From NCBI GenBank assembly GCA_012523405.1, contig JAAYIN010000046.1:1-33943 (forward strand): a DNA stretch of 33,943 nt. Reading direction: 5' to 3'. This DNA is from Clostridiales bacterium. Lineage in GTDB: Bacteria > Bacillota > Clostridia > Christensenellales > Aristaeellaceae. The translations under genes and the position numbers were made by a program. Of this stretch, positions 1 through 7,157 are shown one piece after another (the stretch's first letter is position 1; every line of letters begins with the position of its first letter). The notes under the pieces were generated by a model. That model saw only the letters and a list, made by a program, of their open reading frames with translations. It was not told where the DNA came from and did no database searches.

Positions 1-21
1 CCTATATACCGCGGGATATTT

Positions 22-56
22 GGATGGGAGGCCAGACGCCCTCCCCCGTCGCATCC
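22..56 (-). terminator. Hairpin after the ABC ATPase gene (weak terminator)
   Basis: An inverted repeat lies just past the stop codon of the leftward ABC ATPase gene. GGGAGGC (26-32) pairs with GCCCTCCC (38-45), and an outer GGATG/CATCC pair (22-26, 52-56) extends it. No U-tract follows on the minus strand, so it may only stabilise the 3' end. Confidence 0.3.
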
Positions 57-61
57 GGATC

Positions 62-1138
62 TTACAGAACGTGAACATTTGCCGGATCGAACTTCACATA
101 AGCTTTGTCACCGACTTCGTAGATCTTCTTATTCTTCGGATTGAAATCCGTGATCTTGACGAGATTGTCGCCGACCATAACGTGATAGTTCTGATAGCTT
201 CCCATGAAGCAGCTCAGCTCCACCTTGCAAGGCAGGTCTCCGCTGCCGCTGATCTGTACTGCTTCCGGACGAAGGACAATCCTCACTGCATCGCCAACGC
301 TGCGGGGAACATCGGTTTCAACAACGACGTCATGATCATGAACGCTGACCACGCAATCGTTGCCATTCATTTGCTTGACTGTTCCGTCAAGGAAGTTCGC
401 CTCGCCAATGAAGTCAGCAACGAATTCATCCGCAGGGTGATAGTAGATCTGGGTCGGTGTGCCCATCTGAGCCACCTCGCCCTTGCGCATGATGATGATC
501 TGGTCGCTGATGCTCATCGCCTCGCTCTGATCATGGGTGACATAGACCGCTGTGATACCAAGCTTTTGCTGGATTCTGCGAATTTCCGTACGCATGGTGA
601 CGCGCAGCTTTGCATCAAGGTTTGAAAGGGGTTCGTCAAAGAGCAGTACGCCCGGCTCAACCACAAGCGCACGCGCCAGCGCAACGCGCTGCTGCTGACC
701 GCCTGAAAGCTGGTTGGTCATGCGGGTTTCCATACCTGTCATTTCGACCATTTCTAGAATATTTCCCACACGCTCTGCAATTTGATCCTTTGGGATTTTG
801 CGAAGCTTCAAACCATATGCCACATTGTCAAACACATTATAATGAGGGAACAGCGCGTAGCTCTGGAATACCATCGCCGTATCACGCTTGTTTGGCGTGA
901 GTTCGTTGATAGGCTCGCCCCCCAGATAAATCTCGCCAACATCAGGGCTTTCAAAGCCCGCGATCATGCGGAGTGTCGTCGTTTTGCCGCAGCCCGAAGG
1001 ACCAAGCAACGTTACAAAACTCCCCGGCTCAATTTCCAATGAAACATCGTTAACAGCGTAAAAGTCTTTGCCGGTTTTTGGGTCGACGTAAATCTTTGAA
1101 ATATGTTCGAGGAATACGCCTTTGCTTTTATTCAGCAT
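62..1138 (-). CDS. ABC transporter ATP-binding protein, Fe3+/polyamine/phosphonate importer type
   Basis: This is the cytoplasmic ATPase that powers the importer encoded just upstream. The 358 residues include Walker A GPSGCGKTT (about 46-54), the Q-loop in VFQSY, signature LSGGQQQR (144-151), Walker B VLLFDEP (164-170) and the switch His in THDQ (about 202). The C-terminal third (about 240-358) fits the TOBE-type regulatory domain of PotA/FbpC/CysA ATPases. The ATG overlaps the end of the permease gene by 11 bases, so translation is probably coupled. The family is certain. The substrate is not: FbpC (iron), PotA (spermidine) and PhnT (2-aminoethylphosphonate) proteins look alike, and the choice rests on the binding protein. 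Confidence 0.93.
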   Translation of the reverse strand: MLNKSKGVFLEHISKIYVDPKTGKDFYAVNDVSLEIEPGSFVTLLGPSGCGKTTTLRMIAGFESPDVGEIYLGGEPINELTPNKRDTAMVFQSYALFPHYNVFDNVAYGLKLRKIPKDQIAERVGNILEMVEMTGMETRMTNQLSGGQQQRVALARALVVEPGVLLFDEPLSNLDAKLRVTMRTEIRRIQQKLGITAVYVTHDQSEAMSISDQIIIMRKGEVAQMGTPTQIYYHPADEFVADFIGEANFLDGTVKQMNGNDCVVSVHDHDVVVETDVPRSVGDAVRIVLRPEAVQISGSGDLPCKVELSCFMGSYQNYHVMVGDNLVKITDFNPKNKKIYEVGDKAYVKFDPANVHVL

Positions 1139-2849
1139 CCTTTACTCCCCCCTTCAACTTTCTGCTTGTACCAAAGTGTTTGATGACGAAATTCATCAAT
1201 AGGATCGAAGCGTACACAATCGCAATGAGGATGGTAGCATACGCACAGGCAACGCCGTATTTACCCTTTTCTGCAAATTCGTTAATCTGCGTCGTAATGA
1301 GCAAGAACTGTGGCGTAACCAAGAGGATAATCGCGCTGATGGCTGTGATGGAACGAACGAAAGTCGTGACCAAACCACTCAGGAAGCTATCCTTGATCAA
1401 TGGTAATGTAATGGAGGTAAATACCTTGCCGCTGTTCGCGCCAAGATCGTATGCACTCTCCTCGATCGACTTGTCGATCTGGCGCAGTGCCGAAATACCG
1501 CTTCGTGTACCAACGGGGAGGCTTCTCACAACAAAGACGATGACCAGTATGGCACCTGATCCATATAGTCCTTGCATAAAACCAGTTTTGAATACGCCAT
1601 TGGCAAATCCGCGGATATAGCCAACACCCAAAACCGTTCCCGGCACTGCCATCGCCAGCATGCTCACAAACTCGATAAATCCCTTGGAGCGGAATTTGCG
1701 CTTGACCACCAAATAGCTGATGATCATCGAGAGCAGCGCGGTGATGGGAGATGCGATCAGGCTAAGGATAAACGAATCCTTAAATGCCTTGATTCCGCTG
1801 TACTTGAATATGTACTCAAAATGCTTGAATGTCAGCGAGTAATCGCGTCCCCATAACTTAAACAATGCGCCAAAGGGAATGCTCACATACATCAGGACGA
1901 CAAACGCTGAAAATAGCCCGCAGATAAGGGTTAGCGGACGGGTTACGCTCTTGTCGGTGATCAGCATTCTCTCTCTGGAAGCCTTGCCGGTGAGGGTTGC
2001 GTAGGTGCGCTTTTCCAGATAGTACTTTTGAATGAGGAACAACACCAGCGTCAGCACCAGCAGCACAACGGCCATTGCGCTTGCGCCTGCCTTATCATAG
2101 GCACCCGTTACTTGCAGATAGATGGTGGTTGCCAGCGTATCATAGCTGCCGCCGATCATCATCGGGTTTGCAAAGTCTGCAACCGATTCGATGAAGGTAA
2201 CGAGAAATGCATTGCCAAGACCCGGAAGCAGCAGCGGAAAGGTAACTGTCGTGAAAACCTTCCAGCGGCTCGCGCCCATGTCACGGCTCGCTTCCTCAAG
2301 CGAGGGGTCAATGTTTTTCAGCAGACCCTTGAGCATCATGTAGCAGACCGGGAAAAACGTCAGAATCTGTACAATTGCGATGCCGTGCAGGCCGTAAATA
2401 TCGGAGTCATAGATACCAAGCAAGCTTCTGGTAATCAGCCCCGAGCGGCCAAATAGCAAAATCATGCTCAGCGAGAGCACAAAAGGCGGCGATACAACAG
2501 GAAGCATCGAAACCACATCAAAGAGTTTCTTAACGACCTTCACGCGCACCTTTACATAGCAATCCACATAGGCGAACAAGAGTCCAAGAATCGTTGACCC
2601 AAGACCCGTGATCATGCCCAGCACAAGGGTATTGCCAAATGCTGTTGTAAATCGTCCCATATCAAGGACGCGGCTAAATACTTCAAAAGATAGTTTACCT
2701 TCTACCACAATGCTATCAACCAGCAGCATGGCAAGCGGGTAAAGAATAAACAATGCCAAAAAAATCAATAATACAACGATCGTAGATACCATGATCGGAT
2801 CGCCAAAAAATTTCTTGCGTTCGAGTCTCTTACTCTGTGCCTTAATCAA
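1128..2849 (-). CDS. Fused double-domain ABC permease, FbpB-like
   Basis: This inner-membrane permease of 573 residues carries two MalF/FbpB-type halves in one chain, with about 12 hydrophobic segments. Each half has an EAA loop that docks the ATPase: EEASRDMGASRWKVF with FPLLLPGL in the first, EESAYDLGANSGKVF with LPLIKDSF in the second. Fusion of the halves is normal for iron (FbpB/AfuB), thiamine (ThiP) and phosphonate systems. It starts at TTG 2849, with a GGGAGGG ribosome site about 8 bases upstream; no better in-frame start is near. It lies between the binding protein and the ATPase in one leftward operon. Substrate cannot be read from the sequence. Confidence 0.9.
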   Translation of the reverse strand: MIKAQSKRLERKKFFGDPIMVSTIVVLLIFLALFILYPLAMLLVDSIVVEGKLSFEVFSRVLDMGRFTTAFGNTLVLGMITGLGSTILGLLFAYVDCYVKVRVKVVKKLFDVVSMLPVVSPPFVLSLSMILLFGRSGLITRSLLGIYDSDIYGLHGIAIVQILTFFPVCYMMLKGLLKNIDPSLEEASRDMGASRWKVFTTVTFPLLLPGLGNAFLVTFIESVADFANPMMIGGSYDTLATTIYLQVTGAYDKAGASAMAVVLLVLTLVLFLIQKYYLEKRTYATLTGKASRERMLITDKSVTRPLTLICGLFSAFVVLMYVSIPFGALFKLWGRDYSLTFKHFEYIFKYSGIKAFKDSFILSLIASPITALLSMIISYLVVKRKFRSKGFIEFVSMLAMAVPGTVLGVGYIRGFANGVFKTGFMQGLYGSGAILVIVFVVRSLPVGTRSGISALRQIDKSIEESAYDLGANSGKVFTSITLPLIKDSFLSGLVTTFVRSITAISAIILLVTPQFLLITTQINEFAEKGKYGVACAYATILIAIVYASILLMNFVIKHFGTSRKLKGGVKDAE

Positions 2850-2877
2850 GGGTGTTCCCTCCCATTAAAGACGTTGA

Positions 2878-2905
2878 GGGGAGGATGATGTGATTCATCC
2901 TCCCC
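2878..2905 (-). other. Intercistronic stem-loop between binding-protein and permease genes
   Basis: GGGGAGGATGA (2878-2888) pairs perfectly with TCATCCTCCCC (2895-2905) around a six-base loop. It lies 20 bases past the stop codon of the binding protein. There is no U-tract, so full termination is unlikely. In binding-protein operons such hairpins commonly protect the 3' end of the first cistron so the binding protein is made in excess. Confidence 0.65.
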
Positions 2906-2924
2906 CATAAACACTTGGGTTTTT

Positions 2925-3998
2925 TTATTCAGTCTTAAAGCGATCGTCTGCCTCGCCCAGTGCATTGAAGTAGTCTTCAACATACTTGGAGGTGTTTGCC
3001 TTTGCATCTTCAAAGTCATAATCGATGACGTTGTTAGGATCGAGACCAAACTCGGTTGCTTCTTTGGGTTGCTCGCCATTGTCGATGACTAGGAACTGGA
3101 AACTCTCGTTGTCCTTTGCAATGTTGACACACTCGGGGCTTAGGGCATATTCGATCCATAGCTTTGCAGCGTTAGGATTCTTTGCGCCATTGAAGATGGC
3201 GGTTGCGCCAATTTCAAAGCTTGTTCCATCGGAAGGAATCACAAGCGCGATATTGTCATAGCCGTCAAGGATCTGGGTGATGCCGTCATGCAAGAAGCCG
3301 ACGCCGATGACGCACTCGCCAAGACCAACTTTTTTGCTGGGGCCGCTGCCGCTCTTGGTGTACTGTGCAACGTTCTTATCCAATGCAACGAAGTATTCCA
3401 TTGCTTCGTCATGACCCTTCATCTGGATCATGGTATTGATAACGAGCTTTGCAGTACCTGCGGTGTTGGGGTTGGATAGCCATACAAGACCTTCATATTC
3501 AGGCTTGAGTAGGTCATCCCAGCTCTGGGGGATTTCAAGACCCATGCGCTCGAGCTCTTCGGTATTTACCATGAAGCCAAGGATGCCCTTGTAAATGCCA
3601 TACCAGTAGCCTTCTGCATCGCGGTACATATCGCCCATGAGATGGGAAGCATTCTTTGCTTCGTAGGCCTGCAATAGACCCTTTGCAATGCTCTCATTGT
3701 AAGGATCGGTTGTGCCGCCAAACCATACATCAGCGGAGGGGTTGCCGTTTTCTTCTTCGATCTTCGCAGCAACTTCACCTGTGGATAAGCGCTGACGGTT
3801 TACCTTGATGCCATATAGCTCTTGGAAGTGATCGCAAGCAGCGTTCATGTAAGCTTCTTCGCAGCTGCCATAAACGGTTAGCTCGCCTTCTGCCTGCGCG
3901 GCAGCGATTAGATCAGCGTCAATTTCCTCAGCGGCTGCAAAGGAACAGAGACCTAGTACCATCATGGCTACTAGAAGGATAGATAGTAGTTTTTTCAT
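2925..3998 (-). CDS. Periplasmic-type solute-binding protein, Fe3+/2-AEP family
   Basis: This exported substrate receptor serves the ABC importer encoded downstream. The 357 residues start with a signal peptide: MKKLL, a hydrophobic run, then FAAAEE with a likely signal peptidase I site near residue 23. The Cys in LGLCS does not fit a lipobox because Leu precedes it. Mature features such as LTVYGS near the N-terminus and TGEVAAKIE...ADVWFGG (about 72-92) are typical of the FbpA/IdiA/PhnS family. I could not identify the tyrosine pair that binds iron in FbpA, so iron is only one option. It is the first gene of the operon, with a clear promoter upstream. The AAAGGA ribosome site is about 12 bases from the ATG, longer than usual. 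Confidence 0.88.
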   Translation of the reverse strand: MKKLLSILLVAMMVLGLCSFAAAEEIDADLIAAAQAEGELTVYGSCEEAYMNAACDHFQELYGIKVNRQRLSTGEVAAKIEEENGNPSADVWFGGTTDPYNESIAKGLLQAYEAKNASHLMGDMYRDAEGYWYGIYKGILGFMVNTEELERMGLEIPQSWDDLLKPEYEGLVWLSNPNTAGTAKLVINTMIQMKGHDEAMEYFVALDKNVAQYTKSGSGPSKKVGLGECVIGVGFLHDGITQILDGYDNIALVIPSDGTSFEIGATAIFNGAKNPNAAKLWIEYALSPECVNIAKDNESFQFLVIDNGEQPKEATEFGLDPNNVIDYDFEDAKANTSKYVEDYFNALGEADDRFKTE

Positions 3999-4059
3999 TG
4001 TGAATACACGTCCTTTCGAATCGAGTGGTTATGATTTTGTTGCGCATAACTTTTACCAA

Positions 4060-4088
4060 ATAATATCACTAATTGGGTGTATTGTCAA
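4060..4088 (-). promoter_or_regulatory. Sigma-A promoter of the Fe3+-type ABC operon
   Basis: Reading leftward, TTGACA (complement of 4083-4088) and TATTAT (complement of 4060-4065) are separated by exactly 17 bases. The start of transcription would be near 4053, giving a leader of about 55 bases before the binding-protein ATG. Confidence 0.8.
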
Positions 4089-4103
4089 GAATTACACTCA
4101 ATT
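4071..4103. promoter_or_regulatory. Inverted repeat flanking the -35 box, candidate operator
   Basis: AATTGGGTGTA (4071-4081) is repeated in inverse as TACACTCAATT (4093-4103), with one mismatch and an 11-base spacer. The spacer contains the -35 hexamer of the leftward ABC promoter. A dimeric repressor bound here would block RNA polymerase. No regulator gene lies nearby, so the protein is unknown. Confidence 0.5.
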
Positions 4104-4198
4104 AGATTCGATACCAATCAGCAGGATAACGCCATGATCCGCCGCATTTAATTTCACCAAGTATTTTCGCCGTCCTATCGCAAGTATATGGTTTCCTA

Positions 4199-4207
4199 TG
4201 GTATAAT
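4199..4207 (+). promoter_or_regulatory. Extended -10 promoter for the rightward gene at 4267
   Basis: TGGTATAAT at 4199-4207 is a perfect extended -10 element. No convincing -35 box lies 17 bases upstream, as is common for extended -10 promoters. The transcript would start near 4214 and reach an AAAGGAG site before the ATG at 4267. The 268 bases between the two divergent genes hold only these two promoters and the inverted repeat. Confidence 0.65.
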
Positions 4208-4266
4208 GATCAAATAAAACGGGTTGATATTCTGCCCGTATTCATCAATGATAAAGGAGCGTTATT

Positions 4267-5319
4267 ATGTGGAAAGTTGTGGATGACCTACTAGCACAAT
4301 GCATTTTAGACGGTGTGTTTCCCGGCTGTGCTATGGCGGCAGGGCAAGGACCCCGTATCCTCTATACAGGCGCATATGGGCATTTAGATCGTGCAAAAAC
4401 CCGCGAGGTTACCCATCCAACCCGCTATGATGTGGGCTCATTGACCGAGATTTTAACCACCATGCCGCTGCTCCTAATTGCCGTTGAGCAGGGAATGGTG
4501 AGCTTGGATGACCCGCTTACCCATTTTATAGACGATGTGCCCCATGATAAGCGCAAAATCACGCTGCTGCACCTGCTCACGCACACATCGGGTATTTCGC
4601 CCTATTTTCTGTTGCAGCAGGAAGCAAAAAATCCACGCGAGGCAATTGATGCGCTCATCGCCCATCCGCTAAACAACGGTACAGGCAGCAAGGTACATAC
4701 CTCTTCGATGGGCTATCTATTGCTTGGATTGCTGCTTGAAAGGATTTTTCAAATGCCGCTTGATGAAGCGATGAAGCGCTATATCAGCTCGCCCATGCAT
4801 CTAAGGCGCACAGGCTTTTTGCCTTCAGGCGCAGACATTGCGCCCACCGATAACAGCATTGAATCCGAGGAGTGGCAGGCAGGTTTGCCCAATGACGAAA
4901 ACGCACGGTTCATGCACGGCGTTGCGGGACATGCAGGGCTGTTCACCAATCTTGAGGACATCAGCCGCTTTACATCCATGTTTGCCTGCAACGGCCGCTG
5001 CGATGATCAGGTGTTCTTTTCCAGCCGCGCTATTCACCTTGCAACCACCGAGCGCACACGAGGCATGAGCGATGCACGCGGCTACGGCTTCCAAATCACC
5101 AAGCGCAGCAATCCATTCCTTGGTCATCTCTGGCCAAGCGGCGGCTACGGACTTTCAGATCATGCAAGCGGCTCGCTCATCGCCGTCAGCCCGGATGACG
5201 GCTTCTTTGTGACCTTCCTGACCAATGGGCGAAGCACACTGGAGGACAGGCGCGATATGCAGCGCATCCATAAGCGGCTGCTCAATGCCGCCTATGCCGC
5301 ATTCCAACACGATATCTAA
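4267..5319 (+). CDS. Beta-lactamase-fold (serine hydrolase) family protein, active site missing
   Basis: This 350-residue protein has the layout of class C beta-lactamase/EstB-type serine hydrolases: the start of the fold at GYxH-like GAYGHLD (36-41), VSLDDPLTHFI (78-88), LLHLLTHTSGI (100-110) and VAGHAGLFTNLEDISRF (219-235). The catalytic SxxK is S58-L-T-E61, so the general-base Lys is replaced by Glu. The YxN motif is T145-S-S147, and the usual HTGFTG-type KTG box is shortened to HASG (299-302). It therefore looks like a non-catalytic member. No signal peptide is visible, so it is probably cytoplasmic. The stop codon overlaps the ribosome site of the phosphatase gene, so the two are co-expressed. 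Confidence 0.8.
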   Translation: MWKVVDDLLAQCILDGVFPGCAMAAGQGPRILYTGAYGHLDRAKTREVTHPTRYDVGSLTEILTTMPLLLIAVEQGMVSLDDPLTHFIDDVPHDKRKITLLHLLTHTSGISPYFLLQQEAKNPREAIDALIAHPLNNGTGSKVHTSSMGYLLLGLLLERIFQMPLDEAMKRYISSPMHLRRTGFLPSGADIAPTDNSIESEEWQAGLPNDENARFMHGVAGHAGLFTNLEDISRFTSMFACNGRCDDQVFFSSRAIHLATTERTRGMSDARGYGFQITKRSNPFLGHLWPSGGYGLSDHASGSLIAVSPDDGFFVTFLTNGRSTLEDRRDMQRIHKRLLNAAYAAFQHDI

Positions 5320-5325
5320 GGAGGA

Positions 5326-5814
5326 ATGATGACCATCCGCACATTATCACAAATCCGTATCCTATTTATATGCCACGGTAACATTTGCAGAAGTCCTATG
5401 GCAGAGTTTGTCATGAAGGATTTGGTGCAAAAGCAAGGGCTTGAAGCCAGCATTCACGTCGCCTCCGCCGCCACCAGCACAGAGGAGCTAGGCAATCCCG
5501 TGCACAGCGGCACAAAGCGCAAACTCTCCGAGTACGGCATCAGCTGCAAGGACAAAACCGCTAGGCAAATCACCCGCAACGACTACGGCGAGCACGACTA
5601 TTTGATCGTCATGGATGACTTCAACCTGCGCAACATGCGCAAAATCATTCAGGGCGATCCAGAAGATAAGGTAAGCAAGCTCCTGTCCTTTTGCGGCGAG
5701 AGCGGCGACATTGCCGATCCTTGGTATACGGGGGATTTTGACCTGACGTATCAGGATGTGCTGCGCGGCTGCACAGCGCTCATGCACAAGCTGCTCAAAA
5801 ACGAAAGGGGCTGA
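5326..5814 (+). CDS. Low-molecular-weight protein-tyrosine phosphatase
   Basis: This cytoplasmic phosphatase has 162 residues, usual for the family. The phosphate loop CHGNICRSP (about 16-24) supplies the nucleophilic Cys and the Arg, and DPWYTGDF (about 130) supplies the general-acid Asp. The residue after the loop Asn is Ile, whereas arginine phosphatases such as YwlE have Thr there, which favours phosphotyrosine as substrate. Two ATGs are possible, at 5326 and 5329. The AAGGAGG at 5318-5324 is very close to both, so the second may be the real start. It is the second gene of the 4267-6535 unit. Confidence 0.9.
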   Translation: MMTIRTLSQIRILFICHGNICRSPMAEFVMKDLVQKQGLEASIHVASAATSTEELGNPVHSGTKRKLSEYGISCKDKTARQITRNDYGEHDYLIVMDDFNLRNMRKIIQGDPEDKVSKLLSFCGESGDIADPWYTGDFDLTYQDVLRGCTALMHKLLKNERG

Positions 5815-5820
5815 AACCCA

Positions 5821-6195
5821 TTGTCAGCAAAAGACATGCTCAAACGCGACATCAACGCCATTTATCAAGCAGCAGATGCCGGTGCTACCCTAGATACTCT
5901 CCTTACCCAAATCATCGACGCATTCAGAAACTATGAGGAAGCGTTCAGCGGCATCACATACAGCTATCGCCTGAGCACCACCGATACGGGCATTAGCAAG
6001 GCGTTCGCGCTGGACGACGGGAAGTTTTCGCTCGTTGGGGATGACGAAGAGGTTGACGCTGCCATCAGCGGAACAGAAAAAAACCTACTCGCCGTGATCA
6101 GGCGCGAGCTTGCTCCGCTATCTGCTCTGCTCTTTAAAAAGATCAAACTCAAGGGCAGCAAGAACGCACTGATTCGCCTTGGTGAATTTCTATAA
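5821..6195 (+). CDS. Small SCP2-like (sterol carrier) domain protein
   Basis: This 124-residue soluble protein resembles the SCP2 lipid-binding fold. It has a helical N-terminal part, then short strands (GITYSYRL, SKAFALDDGKFSLVG). It ends with a region like the SCP2 tail, where a hydrophobic helix is followed by KIKLKGSKNALIRLGEFL. The assignment is by pattern only. It starts at TTG 5821, seven bases after the phosphatase stop, with AAAGGGG upstream. It may bind a hydrophobic ligand, but nothing shows which. Confidence 0.5.
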   Translation: MSAKDMLKRDINAIYQAADAGATLDTLLTQIIDAFRNYEEAFSGITYSYRLSTTDTGISKAFALDDGKFSLVGDDEEVDAAISGTEKNLLAVIRRELAPLSALLFKKIKLKGSKNALIRLGEFL

Positions 6196-6215
6196 CAGCA
6201 AAGGAGTGTCTTTAC

Positions 6216-6535
6216 TTGAACCTATCAGAACTCATCATTTGCCTGGTTGTGGTTTTACTCTTTGTGATGTCAATCGTTTTGCTAAGCGGCAAAGGTGCTT
6301 TCTTGATAGCAGGATATAATACAGCTTCCAAAGAGGAGCAGTCGACATATGACCGCAAGAAACTCTGCCGTGTCATTGGCGAGGGCTCCTGGTGCTCACC
6401 ATCCTCATGGCCGTGAGTGCGCTTTATCAATTTGAGCTGCCTTCTTCCATTTCATGGCTAATGCCATGGGGCGTTTTTGCCGTTGTCGCAGCGATGCTCC
6501 TTCTTGCCAATACCATTTGCAAAAAGAAAGCCTAA
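6216..6535 (+). pseudogene. DUF3784 family membrane protein, frameshifted
   Basis: Translation from TTG 6216 (AAGGAG upstream at 6201) gives a transmembrane helix followed by GAFLIAGYNTASKEEQ and YDRKKLCRVIGEG, the hallmark of DUF3784 proteins. The frame then closes at 6416. From 6383 the +2 frame continues for 50 codons to TAA 6533 with GLLVLTILMAVSALYQFELP and a third hydrophobic segment ending in ICKKKA, exactly the missing C-terminal part. One extra G in the GGG run at 6383-6385 would restore a protein of about 106 residues. Either the gene is a fresh pseudogene or the assembly has a homopolymer error. Confidence 0.75.
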
Positions 6536-6558
6536 GTGATAGTGGATTGACGCATCTT

Positions 6559-6607
6559 CAGCGATATGAATTCCCGCATATGCAGGACTTTGTATCGCTG
6601 TTCTTTT
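6559..6607 (+). terminator. Stem-loop terminator after the 4267-6535 gene run
   Basis: CAGCGATA (6559-6566) pairs with TATCGCTG (6593-6600), followed directly by TTCTTTT. The loop contains the small palindrome GCATATGC. It separates the phosphatase unit from the sigma-factor unit. Confidence 0.5.
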
Positions 6608-6631
6608 ACCAAAATAAACATTTTGAAAAAT

Positions 6632-6660
6632 GCAAACACTTCCCCATCGATAAACGTAGA
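6632..6660 (+). promoter_or_regulatory. Possible ECF-type promoter of the sigma-factor operon
   Basis: GCAAAC at 6632-6637 and CGTAGA at 6655-6660 are separated by 17 bases. The AAC and CGT cores match the general shape of ECF sigma promoters, which often direct their own sigma gene. No sigma-A promoter is visible here. The call is weak because ECF promoters vary. Confidence 0.3.
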
Positions 6661-6695
6661 CATAGTGAAAGCATTGATGAAAGGAGGCGAGGCGA

Positions 6696-7157
6696 ATGGC
6701 AATCGAGCAAGTGATGCTAGGTGCGCGAGGTGAACTGCTGCGCTATGCGCAGAGCTTGACCAAAAGCCGCGAGACGGCGGAAGACCTTGTGCAGACCGCC
6801 TATGTCAAAGCTTTGGAGCACATTGATGTATTGCAGGAGCGAAACGAGGACGCTTGCAGAGCCTATCTGTTTACGATCGTTCGCAACACCTACATCGATC
6901 AGCTCAGGCGCAATCATCCCCAGCCCATTGCCGAGCTTCCTTATCATGAAGGACAATGGGACGATCTAAGCGGCGCAGATGTGGAGGATATCCTCGCATC
7001 ACTTCCCAACAACATTCGCGAAGTCGTCCACCTCAAAGGCGTTGAGGGCAAAAACAGCACCGAAATCGGCGATATACTCGGCATCCCCGCTGCTACCGTC
7101 CGCACGCGATTGCGTGCAGCAAAACTCTATCTACAAAAACGGAGGGAAAACGAATGA
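6696..7157 (+). CDS. ECF-family RNA polymerase sigma factor
   Basis: This 153-residue protein redirects RNA polymerase to special promoters. Region 2 is seen as AEDLVQTAYVKALEH with a following AYLFTIVRNTYIDQLRR (about 28-75), which binds core and the -10 element. Region 4 is ILASLPNNIREVVHLK with the helix-turn-helix STEIGDILGIPAATVRTRLRAAK (about 95-145). The start ATG has AAAGGAGG eight bases upstream. Its last codons overlap the next gene by four bases (ATGA). No anti-sigma gene with a membrane segment lies beside it, so how it is restrained is unclear; the coupled 395-residue protein is the obvious candidate partner. Confidence 0.92.
   Translation: MAIEQVMLGARGELLRYAQSLTKSRETAEDLVQTAYVKALEHIDVLQERNEDACRAYLFTIVRNTYIDQLRRNHPQPIAELPYHEGQWDDLSGADVEDILASLPNNIREVVHLKGVEGKNSTEIGDILGIPAATVRTRLRAAKLYLQKRRENE

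Noticed and set aside
20-625. 201-codon frame opposite the ABC ATPase gene
   Set aside because: It lies antisense to a clearly conserved ATPase, has no ribosome site and no recognisable motif.
6454-6714. 86-codon frame across the DUF3784 end and the sigma promoter region
   Set aside because: It has no ribosome site and runs through the stem-loop at 6559; the true DUF3784 continuation is in another frame.
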